Assembly (NCBI RefSeq): GCF_900102905.1
Contig: NZ_FNFV01000002.1
Span: 372,001 to 436,000, forward strand
Source of the DNA: Meinhardsimonia xiamenensis
GTDB lineage: Bacteria > Pseudomonadota > Alphaproteobacteria > Rhodobacterales > Rhodobacteraceae
Reading direction: 5' to 3'
Length of the DNA: 64,000 nucleotides
The notes beneath the pieces are model-generated. The model was given only the letters and a program-made list of their open reading frames with translations, was not told where the DNA came from and made no database searches. A program made the translations under genes and the position numbers. Shown here piece after piece: positions 33,329 to 42,830 of this stretch; position 1 is the stretch's first letter, and every line of letters starts with the position of its first letter.

Positions 33329-34738
33329 TCAGCGCCCGCGGATGCGGATCAGGCTGCGCTGACCGCCACGCTCGAACAGGATCTCCCAGCCATTCGGGCG
33401 GCTGCGGGCGATCTGCTCGAGTGCGCGCGTCGCGCGGATCTCCACCCCGTTGACGGCGATGAGGATGTCGCCGGGCATGAGTCCGGTGCGCGCCGAGCGG
33501 CCGCGGACCTCTTCGACCACCACGCCGCGGGCGTCGAGCGGCAAGTCGAGCTCGTCGATGACCGCAGGATTGATGTTGGAGATCACCAGCCCGTCCAGAA
33601 TGCCTCCCGCGTTCAGTGCGATCCGCTCACGCGGCGGCGTCTCGGGGGGCGGTGCGAGGGTGATCTCGGCCTGCCGCTCCTGGCCATCTGCAAGATAGGT
33701 GAGGCGCGCGTTGCCGCCCACGCCGAGCACGGCAAGGCGGAATCCCAGTGCCGCCGGCGAGTCGAGCGGCTGGCCGGCAATGGCGAGCAGAACGTCCCCC
33801 TCCTTGATCCCGGCGGCGGCGAGCGGGCTCTGGGCGTGGAGCCGGGTGATCAGCACGCCTTGCGGCCGGGCCATCCCGAGCGCTTCGGCAAGGCTGGCGT
33901 CGAGATCCTGCACGGTGACGCCGAGCCAGGGGCGGATCACGCGCCTCTGGCCGGCGCGCGCAGCTTCGATGTAGCGCTTCACCAGGTTCGAGGGGATGGC
34001 AAAGCCGATGCCATTGGAGCCGCCGGAGCGCGACAGGATCATGGTGTTGATGCCGACCAGTCGGCCCGCCATGTCCACCAGCGCCCCGCCCGAGTTGCCC
34101 GGATTGATCGGCGCGTCGGTCTGGATGAAGTAGGCGGCGCGATTGCCGGCGGCCAGACCCGAGCGCGCGAGCCCCGAGATGATGCCCGATGTCACCGTCT
34201 GGCCGATGCCGAAGGGGTTCCCGATGGCCAGAACGAGATCGCCCACCTCAAGCGCGTCCGAATCGGCAAGTTCCAGCGCGGGCAGGTTGCGCGCGCCCTC
34301 GAGACGCAGAACCGCGAGATCGTTCTCGCGGTCGGCGACGAGGGGATGGGCGTCGAATTCGCGCCCGTCATTGAGCACCACGCGGATGGCATCGGCCTCG
34401 CCCACCACGTGGTAATTCGAGACCACGATGCCCGCAGGGTCGACGATCACACCCGAACCGAGCGAGTTCTGCACCCGCGGGCGTGTCGGGCCAAGACCGA
34501 AGAGCTGCGAGAAGAACGGATCGCGCGCAAAGGGCGAAACGCGCGTCTCCACGATCTTTCGGGCGTAGATGTTCACCACCGCGGGCGCGGCGGCCTTGAC
34601 CACCGGCGAGAAGCTCAGGGTGATCTCGGCGCGGCTGTCGGGAACGCGCGGCTCGGCCCTTGCCGACCCGGCGAGCGCCGCCAACAGCGGCAGGACAAGC
34701 GCCAGAAGGAAGAGAGCGCCTTGCCGAAGTCTTCGCAT
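33329..34738 (-). CDS. Do/DegP-like periplasmic serine protease
   Basis: Trypsin-like quality-control protease with two PDZ domains. A signal peptide (basic MRRLRQ, then LFLLALVLPLLAALA) precedes the protease domain. With the ATG at 34738 the catalytic triad is His110 in SNYHVVG, Asp140 in DRENDLAV and Ser216 in NPGNSGGAL. PDZ1 starts near residue 270 and PDZ2 near 380, the latter with ARTGLMPGDILIAVNG. I chose 34738 over the ATG at 34759 because it begins the signal peptide, although the ribosome binding site is weak. At 469 residues it matches DegQ/DegP-like proteins. It follows the glycosyltransferase-like gene. Confidence 0.9.
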   Translation of the reverse strand: MRRLRQGALFLLALVLPLLAALAGSARAEPRVPDSRAEITLSFSPVVKAAAPAVVNIYARKIVETRVSPFARDPFFSQLFGLGPTRPRVQNSLGSGVIVDPAGIVVSNYHVVGEADAIRVVLNDGREFDAHPLVADRENDLAVLRLEGARNLPALELADSDALEVGDLVLAIGNPFGIGQTVTSGIISGLARSGLAAGNRAAYFIQTDAPINPGNSGGALVDMAGRLVGINTMILSRSGGSNGIGFAIPSNLVKRYIEAARAGQRRVIRPWLGVTVQDLDASLAEALGMARPQGVLITRLHAQSPLAAAGIKEGDVLLAIAGQPLDSPAALGFRLAVLGVGGNARLTYLADGQERQAEITLAPPPETPPRERIALNAGGILDGLVISNINPAVIDELDLPLDARGVVVEEVRGRSARTGLMPGDILIAVNGVEIRATRALEQIARSRPNGWEILFERGGQRSLIRIRGR

Positions 34739-34810
34739 GACGTCACCCTTTTGCTCCATGGCCCGCGGCGGATCCGCGCGCGCCCCCGACCCCGCGCCAG
34801 CGCGCAGCCG

Positions 34811-35827
34811 TCAGCGCATCCACAGCCCCTCGCGCCGCAATCGGTTTCGGATCATCTGCTCGCGCGGGGGCAGGTCGTTGCGATCGAACAGCGCCCGCGC
34901 GCGCCGACCCTTGCCCTGCAGCACGAAGCGGCGGATCGGTTCGTGACGCTTGAGCACCTTCTTGATGCGATTGGGCGAGATCACCGTCTCGAAGGTGTCG
35001 ATCACATGGTCGGGCTCGCGCGCGTAGGCCAGAGGAAACACCCGGTAGTGGCAGCTTACCGAGCCGTCAAGAAGCCCCGGCGGAATGGTCTGCCGCCCCC
35101 CACCAAGCCCGTGGATGACAAGCGGCAGAACGATCTGGTCAAGCCAAGGATAGATTTCCTGACAGACGAGCTCGGGCGGCGGGTCATCGCGCACCGAGAC
35201 CGCGTATTCGGTGAAGCGGCGGCCAAACTCTGCCGGGTCGCGGTAGAAGAACCAGCCGGCGTTGAAGTAGAGAAAGCGCTGCCAGTATTCCTCGGGCTGG
35301 GAGAGGTCGAGGGAAGAGTCGAAGTCCAGCCCGAAACGGTCGTAAAGCGACTTCCAGATCTGGTGGTAGGTGGGGCCGTAAAGCTCGATCTTTGGCCATG
35401 TGCCCTCGCGCCGGAGCGAGGCGGAGGGCCGGTCGAAGTCGAAGGGCACCTCGCTGAGCCGTCCGGTGATGACCGTGTCGGTGTCGAAGAAGACGAAAGG
35501 CTCGCCCGCGGGCAGGGCGGCCAGCCCCTCGATCTTGTTGCCCTGCGGGTAGCTCTCGCCGAAGTGGCGGTTCTCGAAAGGCACGATCTCGGCGCCGAGA
35601 TCGAGCAGCAGCGCGCGCAGCTCCGCATCGTCCATCCGCGGGTCGAAGGACCAGCTCGGCCCCGGCTGCGGCTCGAGCACGATCAGCCGGCCGGCGAAAT
35701 CGGGGTCGGCATGGCGCAGGCTGGCGACAAAGAGCCCGGCCTCATACTGAAGCCGCCCCTTCTGGCCCACGATCGCCACGTTGAAGGGCACACGCTTCCT
35801 GCCTGCCGTCTTGCGCTTGCCTGCCAT
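34811..35827 (-). CDS. Putative glycosyltransferase-like protein with a DTD motif (338 aa)
   Basis: Unidentified protein that looks like a GT-A-type nucleotide-diphospho-sugar transferase. After a basic start, residues 14-36 read VPFNVAIVGQKGRLQYEAGLFVAS, the first strand and helix of a Rossmann-like fold. The metal-binding pattern is DTDT at residues 115-118 in FVFFDTDTVITG. YFNAGWFFYRD is a typical acceptor-side segment. The C-terminus is basic with a run of Arg residues. A much longer frame exists, but the extra N-terminal part is an antisense shadow. The ATG at 35827 lacks a strong ribosome binding site. Donor and acceptor are unknown. Confidence 0.6.
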   Translation of the reverse strand: MAGKRKTAGRKRVPFNVAIVGQKGRLQYEAGLFVASLRHADPDFAGRLIVLEPQPGPSWSFDPRMDDAELRALLLDLGAEIVPFENRHFGESYPQGNKIEGLAALPAGEPFVFFDTDTVITGRLSEVPFDFDRPSASLRREGTWPKIELYGPTYHQIWKSLYDRFGLDFDSSLDLSQPEEYWQRFLYFNAGWFFYRDPAEFGRRFTEYAVSVRDDPPPELVCQEIYPWLDQIVLPLVIHGLGGGRQTIPPGLLDGSVSCHYRVFPLAYAREPDHVIDTFETVISPNRIKKVLKRHEPIRRFVLQGKGRRARALFDRNDLPPREQMIRNRLRREGLWMR

Positions 35828-35977
35828 TTCCACTCGTCCCCGTCCCGCAGTCCTTGCCTGTGCGCGGGTTTCGCGTGGCAGTATAGGCGCCTTCGGCGTA
35901 ACGAGAAAGCGCCGGTTGCCGCCATGCGTGGCCAGGGGGCGCCGGCGCGTGTTGCTGCAGGCACATGAGGGGCGCAG

Positions 35978-36724
35978 ATGACCGTAAGACTGACCGTTCT
36001 GGGCTGCGGAGATGCCTTTTCCGACGGCGGAAGGATGACCTCCGCCTATCTCGTCGAGGATCGGGCGGGGCGTCTGATGCTCGATTTCGGGCTGACGGCC
36101 CTGACGTCGCTGCAGCGCGCAGGCATCGCGCCCGACAGCGTGGAGACCATCGTGCTGAGCCACCTGCATGGAGATCACTTCGGCGCGCTCCCGGTCCTTC
36201 TGCTCTGGCGCGAATTTCACGGCGATCCCGCCCACCCGCTGACCGTGATCGGCCCGCCGGGCATGCCGGCGCGGCTGCGTGCGCTGCACGAGGCCATGTA
36301 CCCCGGCAGCTGGCGCACGGCGTGGCGCTTTCCGCTGGAGCTTGTGGAACTTGCGCCGGGCGAGCCGATGGAACGCGGCGGCCGGCGGATCACGAGCCTG
36401 CCGGTCAACCACGACGCCGGGGCCGAGCCTGCCACCGGCCTGAGGCTCGAAACGGACGGGCGGGTGATCGCCTTCTCGGGCGACTCGGGCTGGTGCGAGA
36501 GCCTTGTGGCGCTTGCCGAGGGCGCCGATCTCTTCCTGTGCGAGTGCAACCTGTGGTCGGGGCCGGGCGAGGGCGGGCACATGAGCCACGAGCGGCTTGC
36601 CGCGGAGCTTCCCCGCCTGTCGGCGCGGCGCATCCTTCTGGTGCACATGGGGCCGGAGATGCTCTCCCACTCCGGCCCGCTCGCTGCCGAGCGCGCCGAG
36701 GACGGAATGGTGATCGCGCTGTGA
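35978..36724 (+). CDS. MBL-fold metallo-hydrolase
   Basis: Metallo-beta-lactamase superfamily hydrolase of 248 residues. The zinc motif HxHxDH is at residues 62-67 in LSHLHGDHFGAL, and a further histidine is in SLPVNHDA. A metal-bridging aspartate lies in AFSGDSGW. The C-terminal CECNLWSGPGEGGHMSH and VHMGPEM are reminiscent of tRNase Z-like and phosphodiesterase-like members. The ATG at 35978 follows GGGGCGCAG. The substrate is not clear. It precedes the HpcH/HpaI aldolase gene with 70 bases between. Confidence 0.85.
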   Translation: MTVRLTVLGCGDAFSDGGRMTSAYLVEDRAGRLMLDFGLTALTSLQRAGIAPDSVETIVLSHLHGDHFGALPVLLLWREFHGDPAHPLTVIGPPGMPARLRALHEAMYPGSWRTAWRFPLELVELAPGEPMERGGRRITSLPVNHDAGAEPATGLRLETDGRVIAFSGDSGWCESLVALAEGADLFLCECNLWSGPGEGGHMSHERLAAELPRLSARRILLVHMGPEMLSHSGPLAAERAEDGMVIAL

Positions 36725-36794
36725 GTTTCGGCTTGCGGATGGCAGGCGGCTGCCTAGGCTGGCGCCCGGGCACCGTCTTGCAGAGGAGTTACGG

Positions 36795-37559
36795 ATGAAG
36801 ATTGCGAGGTTCCGCGAGCGCATGCGGGCAGGGGAGTCGCTGGTTGGCACGTTCCAGAAGACCCCCGCGATCGAGGTGACCGAGACGCTCGCGCGCACCG
36901 GCCTTGATTTCGTCTGCCTCGATGCCGAGCACTCCGCCTTCGATCGGGCGCGGATGGATGCCTGCCTTGCGATCTCCCGCGCGCTCGACTTCCCGGTGCT
37001 TGTGCGGGTGCCCGCCTTCACCCCGCAGGACATCCTGCAGGCGCTCGATTCGGGCGCGGTCGGCGTGGTCGTGCCGCATGTGTGGAGTGTGGAACGGGCG
37101 CAGGGCGCGGCGGCGGCGGCGCGTTTCGGGCGCGGCGGGCGCGGCTTTGCCGGGGCCACGCGCTGGGCGGGGCTCGGCGGGCGGCCGATGGCCGAGCTTC
37201 TGGAGCAGTCGCGGCGCGAGACGGTGGTCATCGCCCAGATCGAGGAGCCGGAGGGGCTCGAAGCGGTCGACGAGATCGCCGCGGTCGAGGGGATCGACGG
37301 GCTCTTCCTCGGGCCGGCGGACATGACCGTTGCGCTGGGCGAGACGCAGCTTGGCAGCGAGGCGCTCGAGCGGGCGGCGGCGCGGATCGGCGAGGCCGCG
37401 CGCAAGGCGGGCAAGACTTACATGAGCTTCTTTGCCGATGCCGCGGCGGCCGAGGCCTGGCGCAAGCACGGGGTGAGCATGTTCTTCATCGCCTCCGAGT
37501 TGCAGTTCATGGCCGCCTCGGCGCGGGCGACCGTGGCGGCGCTGAGGCAAGAAAACTAG
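36795..37559 (+). CDS. HpcH/HpaI aldolase family protein
   Basis: Class II pyruvate-dependent aldolase (254 aa) for retro-aldol cleavage of hydroxy-keto acids. The fold begins RMRAGESLVGTFQKTPAIEVTETLA. Metal-binding acidic residues lie in IAQIEEPEGLEAVDEI and GLFLGPADM, and catalytic Arg is expected in VLVRVPAF. The ATG at 36795 follows GAGGAG. The in vivo substrate (for example 2-keto-3-deoxy-rhamnonate or 4-hydroxy-2-ketoheptanedioate) cannot be told. It is followed after 19 bases by the convergent alpha/beta hydrolase gene. Confidence 0.9.
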   Translation: MKIARFRERMRAGESLVGTFQKTPAIEVTETLARTGLDFVCLDAEHSAFDRARMDACLAISRALDFPVLVRVPAFTPQDILQALDSGAVGVVVPHVWSVERAQGAAAAARFGRGGRGFAGATRWAGLGGRPMAELLEQSRRETVVIAQIEEPEGLEAVDEIAAVEGIDGLFLGPADMTVALGETQLGSEALERAAARIGEAARKAGKTYMSFFADAAAAEAWRKHGVSMFFIASELQFMAASARATVAALRQEN

Positions 37560-37578
37560 GACGGCGTCCTGCCGCCTC

Positions 37579-38514
37579 TCAAAGGAACGCCGAAAACAGC
37601 GCGTCCGCCTCGTCGAAGAAGCGCCGGCGGATCTCGGGGCGCTCCATCATGATCTCGTGACGCGCTCCTTCCACCAGTTCAAGCCGGCCCCGTGGCCAGC
37701 TGCGCATCCGCCTGATCACGGGCCGGGGGTCAACAACCCGCTCCTCGCTGCCAAGAAAGGCGAGCGCGGGCACATCGGGGGCGGGCAGGCGCATCAGCCG
37801 CCGCGTCTCGAAGAGCGCCTCGCGCAGCCAGCCGATGCTGGGCCCGCCCAACGCGAGCTCGGGATGCGCCTTCAGATGAGACTGCATCCATGCCCAGCTC
37901 TCGGGGTCGCTGGTGAGCAGGTTGCCGGCGAAATCGGCCTCGGCGAGATAGCTTGCCGCGCTCGTGCTCGGCGCATAGCGGTGCTCAAGGCCGAGCGCGC
38001 GCGCCGCAAGCGCCAGCGCCCAGGCCATGGGCCGCTGGCGGGCGGTGAGGTGGATGCCCCACATCGGCGCCGAGAAGGCCGCCGCCCGCACGGCGAGCCC
38101 TTCGTGCAGCGCGCCAAGCCCGATCGCCCCGCCCATGGAATGGGCGATGAGAAAGAAGGGGCCGGACAGGTCTTCTGCGACGATGAACTCGCTGAGCGCC
38201 GCGACGTCCTTCTGGTAGTCACGGAAATGCACCACATGGCCCATGGCCGGATCATCGAGAAGCCGCGCCGAGAGCCCCTGGCCGCGCCAGTCGATGGCCA
38301 CGCTGCGCCAGCCGCGCGCGGCAAGCTCGGCGGCGGGGCGGCTGTATTTCTCGATATACTCGGTGCGGCCGGGGAAAAGCAGAACGGTGCCCTTCTCGCC
38401 TTCGGGCCACACACAGGCGCGCAGCCGCACGCCGTCGGCAGCGCGGAGCCAGCAGGCGCGGCCCCCCGCCGGCCCCTCCGCGATGTCGGCGAGAAAGGGC
38501 GCAGGCTCGGGCAC
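37579..38514 (-). CDS. Alpha/beta hydrolase (lysophospholipase-like)
   Basis: Serine hydrolase of 311 residues. The nucleophile elbow is AHSMGGA with Ser126. The oxyanion strand is LLFPGRTEYIEKYS, a segment typical of the PldB/monoacylglycerol lipase group. The catalytic Asp and His are expected near VLAFLGSEERVVD and VEGARHEIMME, both of which are present. No signal peptide is seen, so it is probably cytosolic. It lies 9 bases downstream of the SCP2 gene on the same strand, so the two are likely co-transcribed. Confidence 0.88.
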   Translation of the reverse strand: MPEPAPFLADIAEGPAGGRACWLRAADGVRLRACVWPEGEKGTVLLFPGRTEYIEKYSRPAAELAARGWRSVAIDWRGQGLSARLLDDPAMGHVVHFRDYQKDVAALSEFIVAEDLSGPFFLIAHSMGGAIGLGALHEGLAVRAAAFSAPMWGIHLTARQRPMAWALALAARALGLEHRYAPSTSAASYLAEADFAGNLLTSDPESWAWMQSHLKAHPELALGGPSIGWLREALFETRRLMRLPAPDVPALAFLGSEERVVDPRPVIRRMRSWPRGRLELVEGARHEIMMERPEIRRRFFDEADALFSAFL

Positions 38515-38523
38515 CGGCCGGCC

Positions 38524-38811
38524 TCAGGCCAGAAGCGCGCCGAGCTTCATCGCCTGGCCCATGTCGCCATCGACGCGGAGCCTGCCCGACATGAAGGCCG
38601 CAGTCGGGTTCAGATCGCCCGAAAGCATCGCCTGAAAGGTGTCGGCATCGGCCGTCAGCGTCACATCGGCCTCCTCGTCGGCGGCGCGCACGCCGGCGGC
38701 ATCGACCACCACCGCGCCCTCGCCCTCGATGACGAATTTCACCGAGCCGTCGAATCCCTCGCCGAGCCGTTCCTTCAGCGCCGCAACCGCGGCCTCGATC
38801 ACATCGCTCAT
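38524..38811 (-). CDS. SCP2 sterol-binding domain protein (95 aa)
   Basis: Single-domain protein of the SCP2 family that binds lipids or acyl-CoAs in a hydrophobic tunnel. At 95 residues it is the minimal form. Family patterns are GSVKFVIEGEGAVVVD, ADVTLTADADTFQAMLSG and the end MSGRLRVDGDMGQAMKLGALLA. The ATG at 38811 is separated by 79 bases from the divergent TPR gene. It is upstream of the lysophospholipase-like gene, which makes a shared lipid role likely. Confidence 0.9.
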   Translation of the reverse strand: MSDVIEAAVAALKERLGEGFDGSVKFVIEGEGAVVVDAAGVRAADEEADVTLTADADTFQAMLSGDLNPTAAFMSGRLRVDGDMGQAMKLGALLA

Positions 38812-38890
38812 CTCACACTCTCTCGATCCTGTGACGGGTGGCTGCTCTGCAGCCTGTCGAAATCCTCCCGGGGGAGGTTATATTCGCAGT

Positions 38891-39457
38891 ATGGATACTC
38901 GCCCGGCATTTCTCAAACCTGTCGTCGCGGCAGCTCTTGCCGCAGTGTTGGCGCTCGTCCCGTTCGGGGGTGCGGCCCAGGAACGTGACGTGGAGCGGCT
39001 GCTCGAGGAACTCGCCGACCCCGACAACGCCAACTGGGAGGCGACCGAACGCCAGATCGAGGCAATCTGGTCACGTTCCGGCTCGGCGGCGATGGATCTT
39101 CTGCTGGAGCGCGGGCGCAAGGCGCTCGAGGCCGAGGAGTTTGATGCAGCGATCGAGCATCTGACCGCGCTGATCGACCATGCTCCGGATTTCGCGGAAG
39201 CCTACAACGCCCGGGCGCTGGCCTATTTCCACAAGGGGCTTCATGGCCCCGCGCTCGACGATCTGGCACGGGCGCTGGCGCTCAACCCGCGCCACTTCGG
39301 CGCGCTGGTGGGGGTTGCGGTGATGTTCGAGGAGATCGGCATGCAGGAGGCGGCGCTGGAAGCCTGGCGCGCGCTCGAGGCTATACATCCCCACCATCCG
39401 CAGCTACGAGAGGCCCTCGAGCGGCTGGAGAAGGCCACGGCCGGCACCGCCCTCTGA
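38891..39457 (+). CDS. Secreted TPR protein (188 aa)
   Basis: Exported tetratricopeptide protein. The first 28 residues form a signal peptide (basic start, then VVAAALAAVLALVPFGG), with cleavage near AQE. Three TPR motifs follow at roughly residues 80-180, with EAYNARALAYFHKGLHGPAL as the clearest. TPR proteins at this position in Rhodobacterales are often linked to envelope function. The ATG at 38891 gives the best signal peptide although the purine-rich GGGGGAGG is 12 bases away. It is followed after 54 bases by the helicase gene. Confidence 0.8.
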   Translation: MDTRPAFLKPVVAAALAAVLALVPFGGAAQERDVERLLEELADPDNANWEATERQIEAIWSRSGSAAMDLLLERGRKALEAEEFDAAIEHLTALIDHAPDFAEAYNARALAYFHKGLHGPALDDLARALALNPRHFGALVGVAVMFEEIGMQEAALEAWRALEAIHPHHPQLREALERLEKATAGTAL

Positions 39458-39511
39458 GGCGGCGGCGAAGGGCTGGCGCAGGGAAGAGGCGGCGCAGGAG
39501 GCGAGAGAGCG

Positions 39512-42391
39512 ATGGCGGGGCAGTCGCGCATCGTGGCCGTTCTCGGCCCCACCAACACCGGCAAGACGCACTACGCTCTCGAGCGGATGCTGGCACACCG
39601 CACCGGGGTGATCGGCCTGCCGCTGAGGCTTCTCGCGCGCGAGGTCTATGACCGGCTCGTGCGTCTGCGCGGCCCCTCGGTGGTTGCGCTCGTCACCGGC
39701 GAGGAGCGCATCGTGCCCGAGCGCGCGGCCTACTGGGTCTGCACCGTCGAGGCGATGCCTGTCGGGCTCGACCCCGATTTTCTGGCGGTGGACGAGATCC
39801 AGCTCTGCGCCGACCCCGAGCGCGGCCATGTCTTCACCGACCGGCTCCTGAACGCCCGCGGCCGCCACGAGACGATGTTTCTGGGCTCCGACACCATGCG
39901 CGGGGCGATCGCGGGGCTGGTGCCGGGCGTGCGTTTTCTGGGCCGCGAGCGCTTCTCGCAACTCAGCTATGTGGGGCCGAAGAAGATCTCCCGCATGCCG
40001 GCGCGCTCGGCCATCGTCGGCTTCTCGGTGGAAGGCGTCTATGCCATCGCCGAGGCGATCCGGCGGCTCAGGGGCGGGGCGGCGGTGGTGATGGGGGCGC
40101 TTTCCCCGCGCACCCGCAACGCCCAGGTGGAGCTCTACCAGAATGGCGATGTCGACTTCATGGTCGCCACTGATGCCATCGGCATGGGGCTCAACCTCGA
40201 CATCGACCATGTCGCCTTCGCGGGTCTGAATAAGTTCGACGGCCGCCGGCTGCGGCCGCTCGCGCCCAACGAGCTTGCGCAGATCGCCGGGCGCGCGGGG
40301 CGGCACATGCGGCCGGGCAGCTTCGGCACCACCGGCGAGGCACCGCCTCTTGGCCCGGAGGTGATCGACGCGATCGAGAACCACCGCTTCACCCCGATCC
40401 GCAAGCTGGAATGGCGCAACAGCCGGCTCGACTTCGGCTCGGCCGACCGGCTCATCGCCTCGCTCGAGCAGACCACCGACAATCCCTGGCTCACCCGCGC
40501 GCGGGAAGCCGACGATCTGGTCGCGCTCAGAACGCTCGCCGCGCTGCCGCAGGTGCGGGCGCGCCTTGACGGGCCGCAGGCAGTCCGGCTGTTGTGGGAC
40601 GTCTGCCGCATCCCCGATTTCCGCGGCATCTCGCCGGCCGAACATGCCGGGCTCCTCGAGCGGATCTACGGGTTTCTGCACGACGGAGGGCAGGTGCCCG
40701 ATGACTGGCTCGCGCGCCAGATCCGGCGCATCGACCGCACCGACGGCGACATCGACACGCTGTCCAAGCGCCTCGCCTACATCCGCACATGGACCTATGT
40801 CGCCCAGCGCCGCGGCTGGGTGGATGATGAAAGTCATTGGCGCGGCGAGACGCGCGCGGTAGAAGATCGTCTGTCGGACGCGCTGCATGAGCGTCTGACG
40901 CAACGGTTCGTGGACCGGCGCACCAGCGTGCTCCTGCGCCGGCTCAAGCAGAAGGAGAGCCTGGTGGCCGAGGTCAACGACAAGGGCGAGGTCAGCGTCG
41001 AGGGGCAGTTCGCGGGACGCCTCGAGGGCTTCCGCTTCATTCAGGATCCGAGCGCACGCGGCGAGGAGGCGCGCACCCTGCGCCAGGCGAGCGAAAAGGC
41101 GCTGAGGCCCGAATTCCACCTGCGCGCCGACCGGTTCTACAACGCTCCCGACACCGAGATCGACTTCACCGAACAGGGCGGTCTGATGTGGGGCGAGCAT
41201 GCGGTGGGCAAGCTCGTTGCCGGCCCCGAGCCCTTGAAGCCTCGGGTGGAGGCCTTCGTTGATGAGGAGGCGGGGCCGGACGTGGCGCAGAAGGTGGAGC
41301 GGCGGCTGCAGCACTTCGTTGACCGCAAGATCGCCACGCTCTTCGAGCCGCTGATTGCCATGTCCCGGGATGAGGGGTTGACGGGGCTGGCGCGCGGCTT
41401 TGCCTTCCGGTTGATCGAGGGCTTCGGCATCGTCCCGCGCGAACGCGTGGCGGGCGAGGTGCGGGAACTCGACCAGGAGGCCCGGGCGAGTCTGCGCCGT
41501 CACGGCGTACGCTTCGGGCAATACACGATCTTTCTGCCGGCGCTGCTGAAGCCCGCGCCCACGCGGCTGCGGCTCTTGCTGTGGGCGCTTGGCAAGGGCC
41601 TTGACGAGTTTCCCTCGAGCCCGCCGCCGGGCCTGGTGACGATACCGGTGCCGGCGGGTGCGGATGAGGAGCAGCTTCTGATGTCGGGCTACCGTCCGGC
41701 CGGGGCGCGGGCGATCCGCATCGACATGCTCGAGCGGCTCGCCGACATGCTGCGCGGCCAGGACAGCCGCGCCGGTTTCGAGGCAACGCCCGACATGCTG
41801 TCGATCACCGGGCTCACGCTCGAGCAGTTCGCCGGGCTGATGGAAGGGCTCGGCTATCGCGCCGAGCGCGGCGAGCGGCCCAAGGCGCGGCCTGCGCGCG
41901 CGCAGGACGCCCTTGCGCAAGCCGATGGCGCGCCGGGCGCAGGCGGCGCTGACGTCACGCCGGAGGGGACTTCCGCGCCGCAGGCGGACGGCTCCGAGCC
42001 GGAAGAGGCGACTTTGGCCGGGACAGCGCCGGAGCGGCCCGACGCGCCGATCACGGCGGAGACAGCCGAGGACGCGCCGAACGACGGCATGGCCGGGGAT
42101 GCGACGCCCGCGGAAGGCGAGCCGCCGGTCACGGAAGTCTTCTACACCTTCACCTGGGCGCGGCGGAAGCGCTCGGCCGGTCGGCGCGATGGGCGCGGCA
42201 GGGCCGAGGGTGGCGGGCGCCCCAAGGGTGCCAAGCCCGGTCGCGGCCCCAGCAAGGGGCAAAAGGGCACAGGCAAGGAGCGTGCAGCCAAGCCCGCAAG
42301 CTGGCATGCGCGCCCGCCGAAGAAGGAAAAGGGCATCGACCCCGACAACCCCTTTGCCGCGGCGCTCATGGCGTTGAAGAGCGGAGACTAG
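39512..42391 (+). CDS. SUV3-like DEAD-box-related RNA helicase with a disordered tail
   Basis: Ski2/Suv3-family helicase (959 aa), common upstream of the S4 and ferredoxin genes in alphaproteobacteria. Walker A is GPTNTGKT at residues 12-19, and Walker B is in FLAVDEIQLCADP. The second RecA domain includes VATDAIGMGLNLDIDHVAF and the arginine-finger block AQIAGRAGRHMRPG. The C-terminal part after about residue 790 is low complexity (Ala, Gly, Glu, Lys, Arg and Pro), typical of a nucleic-acid-binding tail. Probable role: RNA remodelling or decay. It is followed within 9 bases by the S4 gene. Confidence 0.9.
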   Translation: MAGQSRIVAVLGPTNTGKTHYALERMLAHRTGVIGLPLRLLAREVYDRLVRLRGPSVVALVTGEERIVPERAAYWVCTVEAMPVGLDPDFLAVDEIQLCADPERGHVFTDRLLNARGRHETMFLGSDTMRGAIAGLVPGVRFLGRERFSQLSYVGPKKISRMPARSAIVGFSVEGVYAIAEAIRRLRGGAAVVMGALSPRTRNAQVELYQNGDVDFMVATDAIGMGLNLDIDHVAFAGLNKFDGRRLRPLAPNELAQIAGRAGRHMRPGSFGTTGEAPPLGPEVIDAIENHRFTPIRKLEWRNSRLDFGSADRLIASLEQTTDNPWLTRAREADDLVALRTLAALPQVRARLDGPQAVRLLWDVCRIPDFRGISPAEHAGLLERIYGFLHDGGQVPDDWLARQIRRIDRTDGDIDTLSKRLAYIRTWTYVAQRRGWVDDESHWRGETRAVEDRLSDALHERLTQRFVDRRTSVLLRRLKQKESLVAEVNDKGEVSVEGQFAGRLEGFRFIQDPSARGEEARTLRQASEKALRPEFHLRADRFYNAPDTEIDFTEQGGLMWGEHAVGKLVAGPEPLKPRVEAFVDEEAGPDVAQKVERRLQHFVDRKIATLFEPLIAMSRDEGLTGLARGFAFRLIEGFGIVPRERVAGEVRELDQEARASLRRHGVRFGQYTIFLPALLKPAPTRLRLLLWALGKGLDEFPSSPPPGLVTIPVPAGADEEQLLMSGYRPAGARAIRIDMLERLADMLRGQDSRAGFEATPDMLSITGLTLEQFAGLMEGLGYRAERGERPKARPARAQDALAQADGAPGAGGADVTPEGTSAPQADGSEPEEATLAGTAPERPDAPITAETAEDAPNDGMAGDATPAEGEPPVTEVFYTFTWARRKRSAGRRDGRGRAEGGGRPKGAKPGRGPSKGQKGTGKERAAKPASWHARPPKKEKGIDPDNPFAAALMALKSGD

Positions 42392-42400
42392 TCGGCACAG

Positions 42401-42778
42401 GTGGAAGAGACACCGCAAAGACTGCGCCTCGACAAGTGGCTGTGGCAGGCGCGCTTCTTCAAGACGCGCAGCCTCGCGGCACGGGTGGTGGCGGCGGGTC
42501 ATGTGCGGGTCAATTCCCGCAAGGTCTCCAAGCCGGCCCAGTCGGTGGCGCCTGGCGACACGCTGACGTTTCCACAGGCCCGGGCGATCCGCGTCGTGCG
42601 CATCCTGGCGCTGGGCGAGCGCCGCGGTCCCGCTTCCGAGGCGCGCGCGCTCTATGAGGATCTTTCGCCGCCGGCATCGGTCGAGCCTGCCGGCGCGCCG
42701 CACCGCGAGGCAGGCGGGCGCCCGACCAAGAAGGCCCGGCGGGCGATGCCGCAGCGCGGCGGATCGGCGCTTGAATGA
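42401..42778 (+). CDS. S4-domain RNA-binding protein (Hsp15-like)
   Basis: Small RNA-binding protein (125 aa) of the S4/HslR type, likely acting on ribosomal subunits or translation. The start codon is GTG at 42401. The S4 domain covers the first 60 residues (LRLDKWLWQARFFKTRSLAARVVAAGHVRVNSRKV). The C-terminal 45 residues are basic and disordered. The gap to the helicase stop is 9 bases, so the genes are probably translationally linked. The ribosome binding site is weak (CACAGG), which fits coupling. Confidence 0.88.
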   Translation: MEETPQRLRLDKWLWQARFFKTRSLAARVVAAGHVRVNSRKVSKPAQSVAPGDTLTFPQARAIRVVRILALGERRGPASEARALYEDLSPPASVEPAGAPHREAGGRPTKKARRAMPQRGGSALE

Positions 42779-42830
42779 TCCTTTCGATCGGACTAGCTAG
42801 AGCGCCAGTGCAAACGGTTGGGATCACCAG

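Noticed and set aside
33251-35968. A 905-codon frame antisense to the Deg protease and the glycosyltransferase-like gene
   Set aside because: No conserved domain, and it overlaps two genes with clear catalytic motifs on the other strand.
39404-42703. A 1099-codon frame antisense to the helicase and S4 genes
   Set aside because: Shadow of coding sequence on the plus strand. No recognisable domains and no ribosome binding site.
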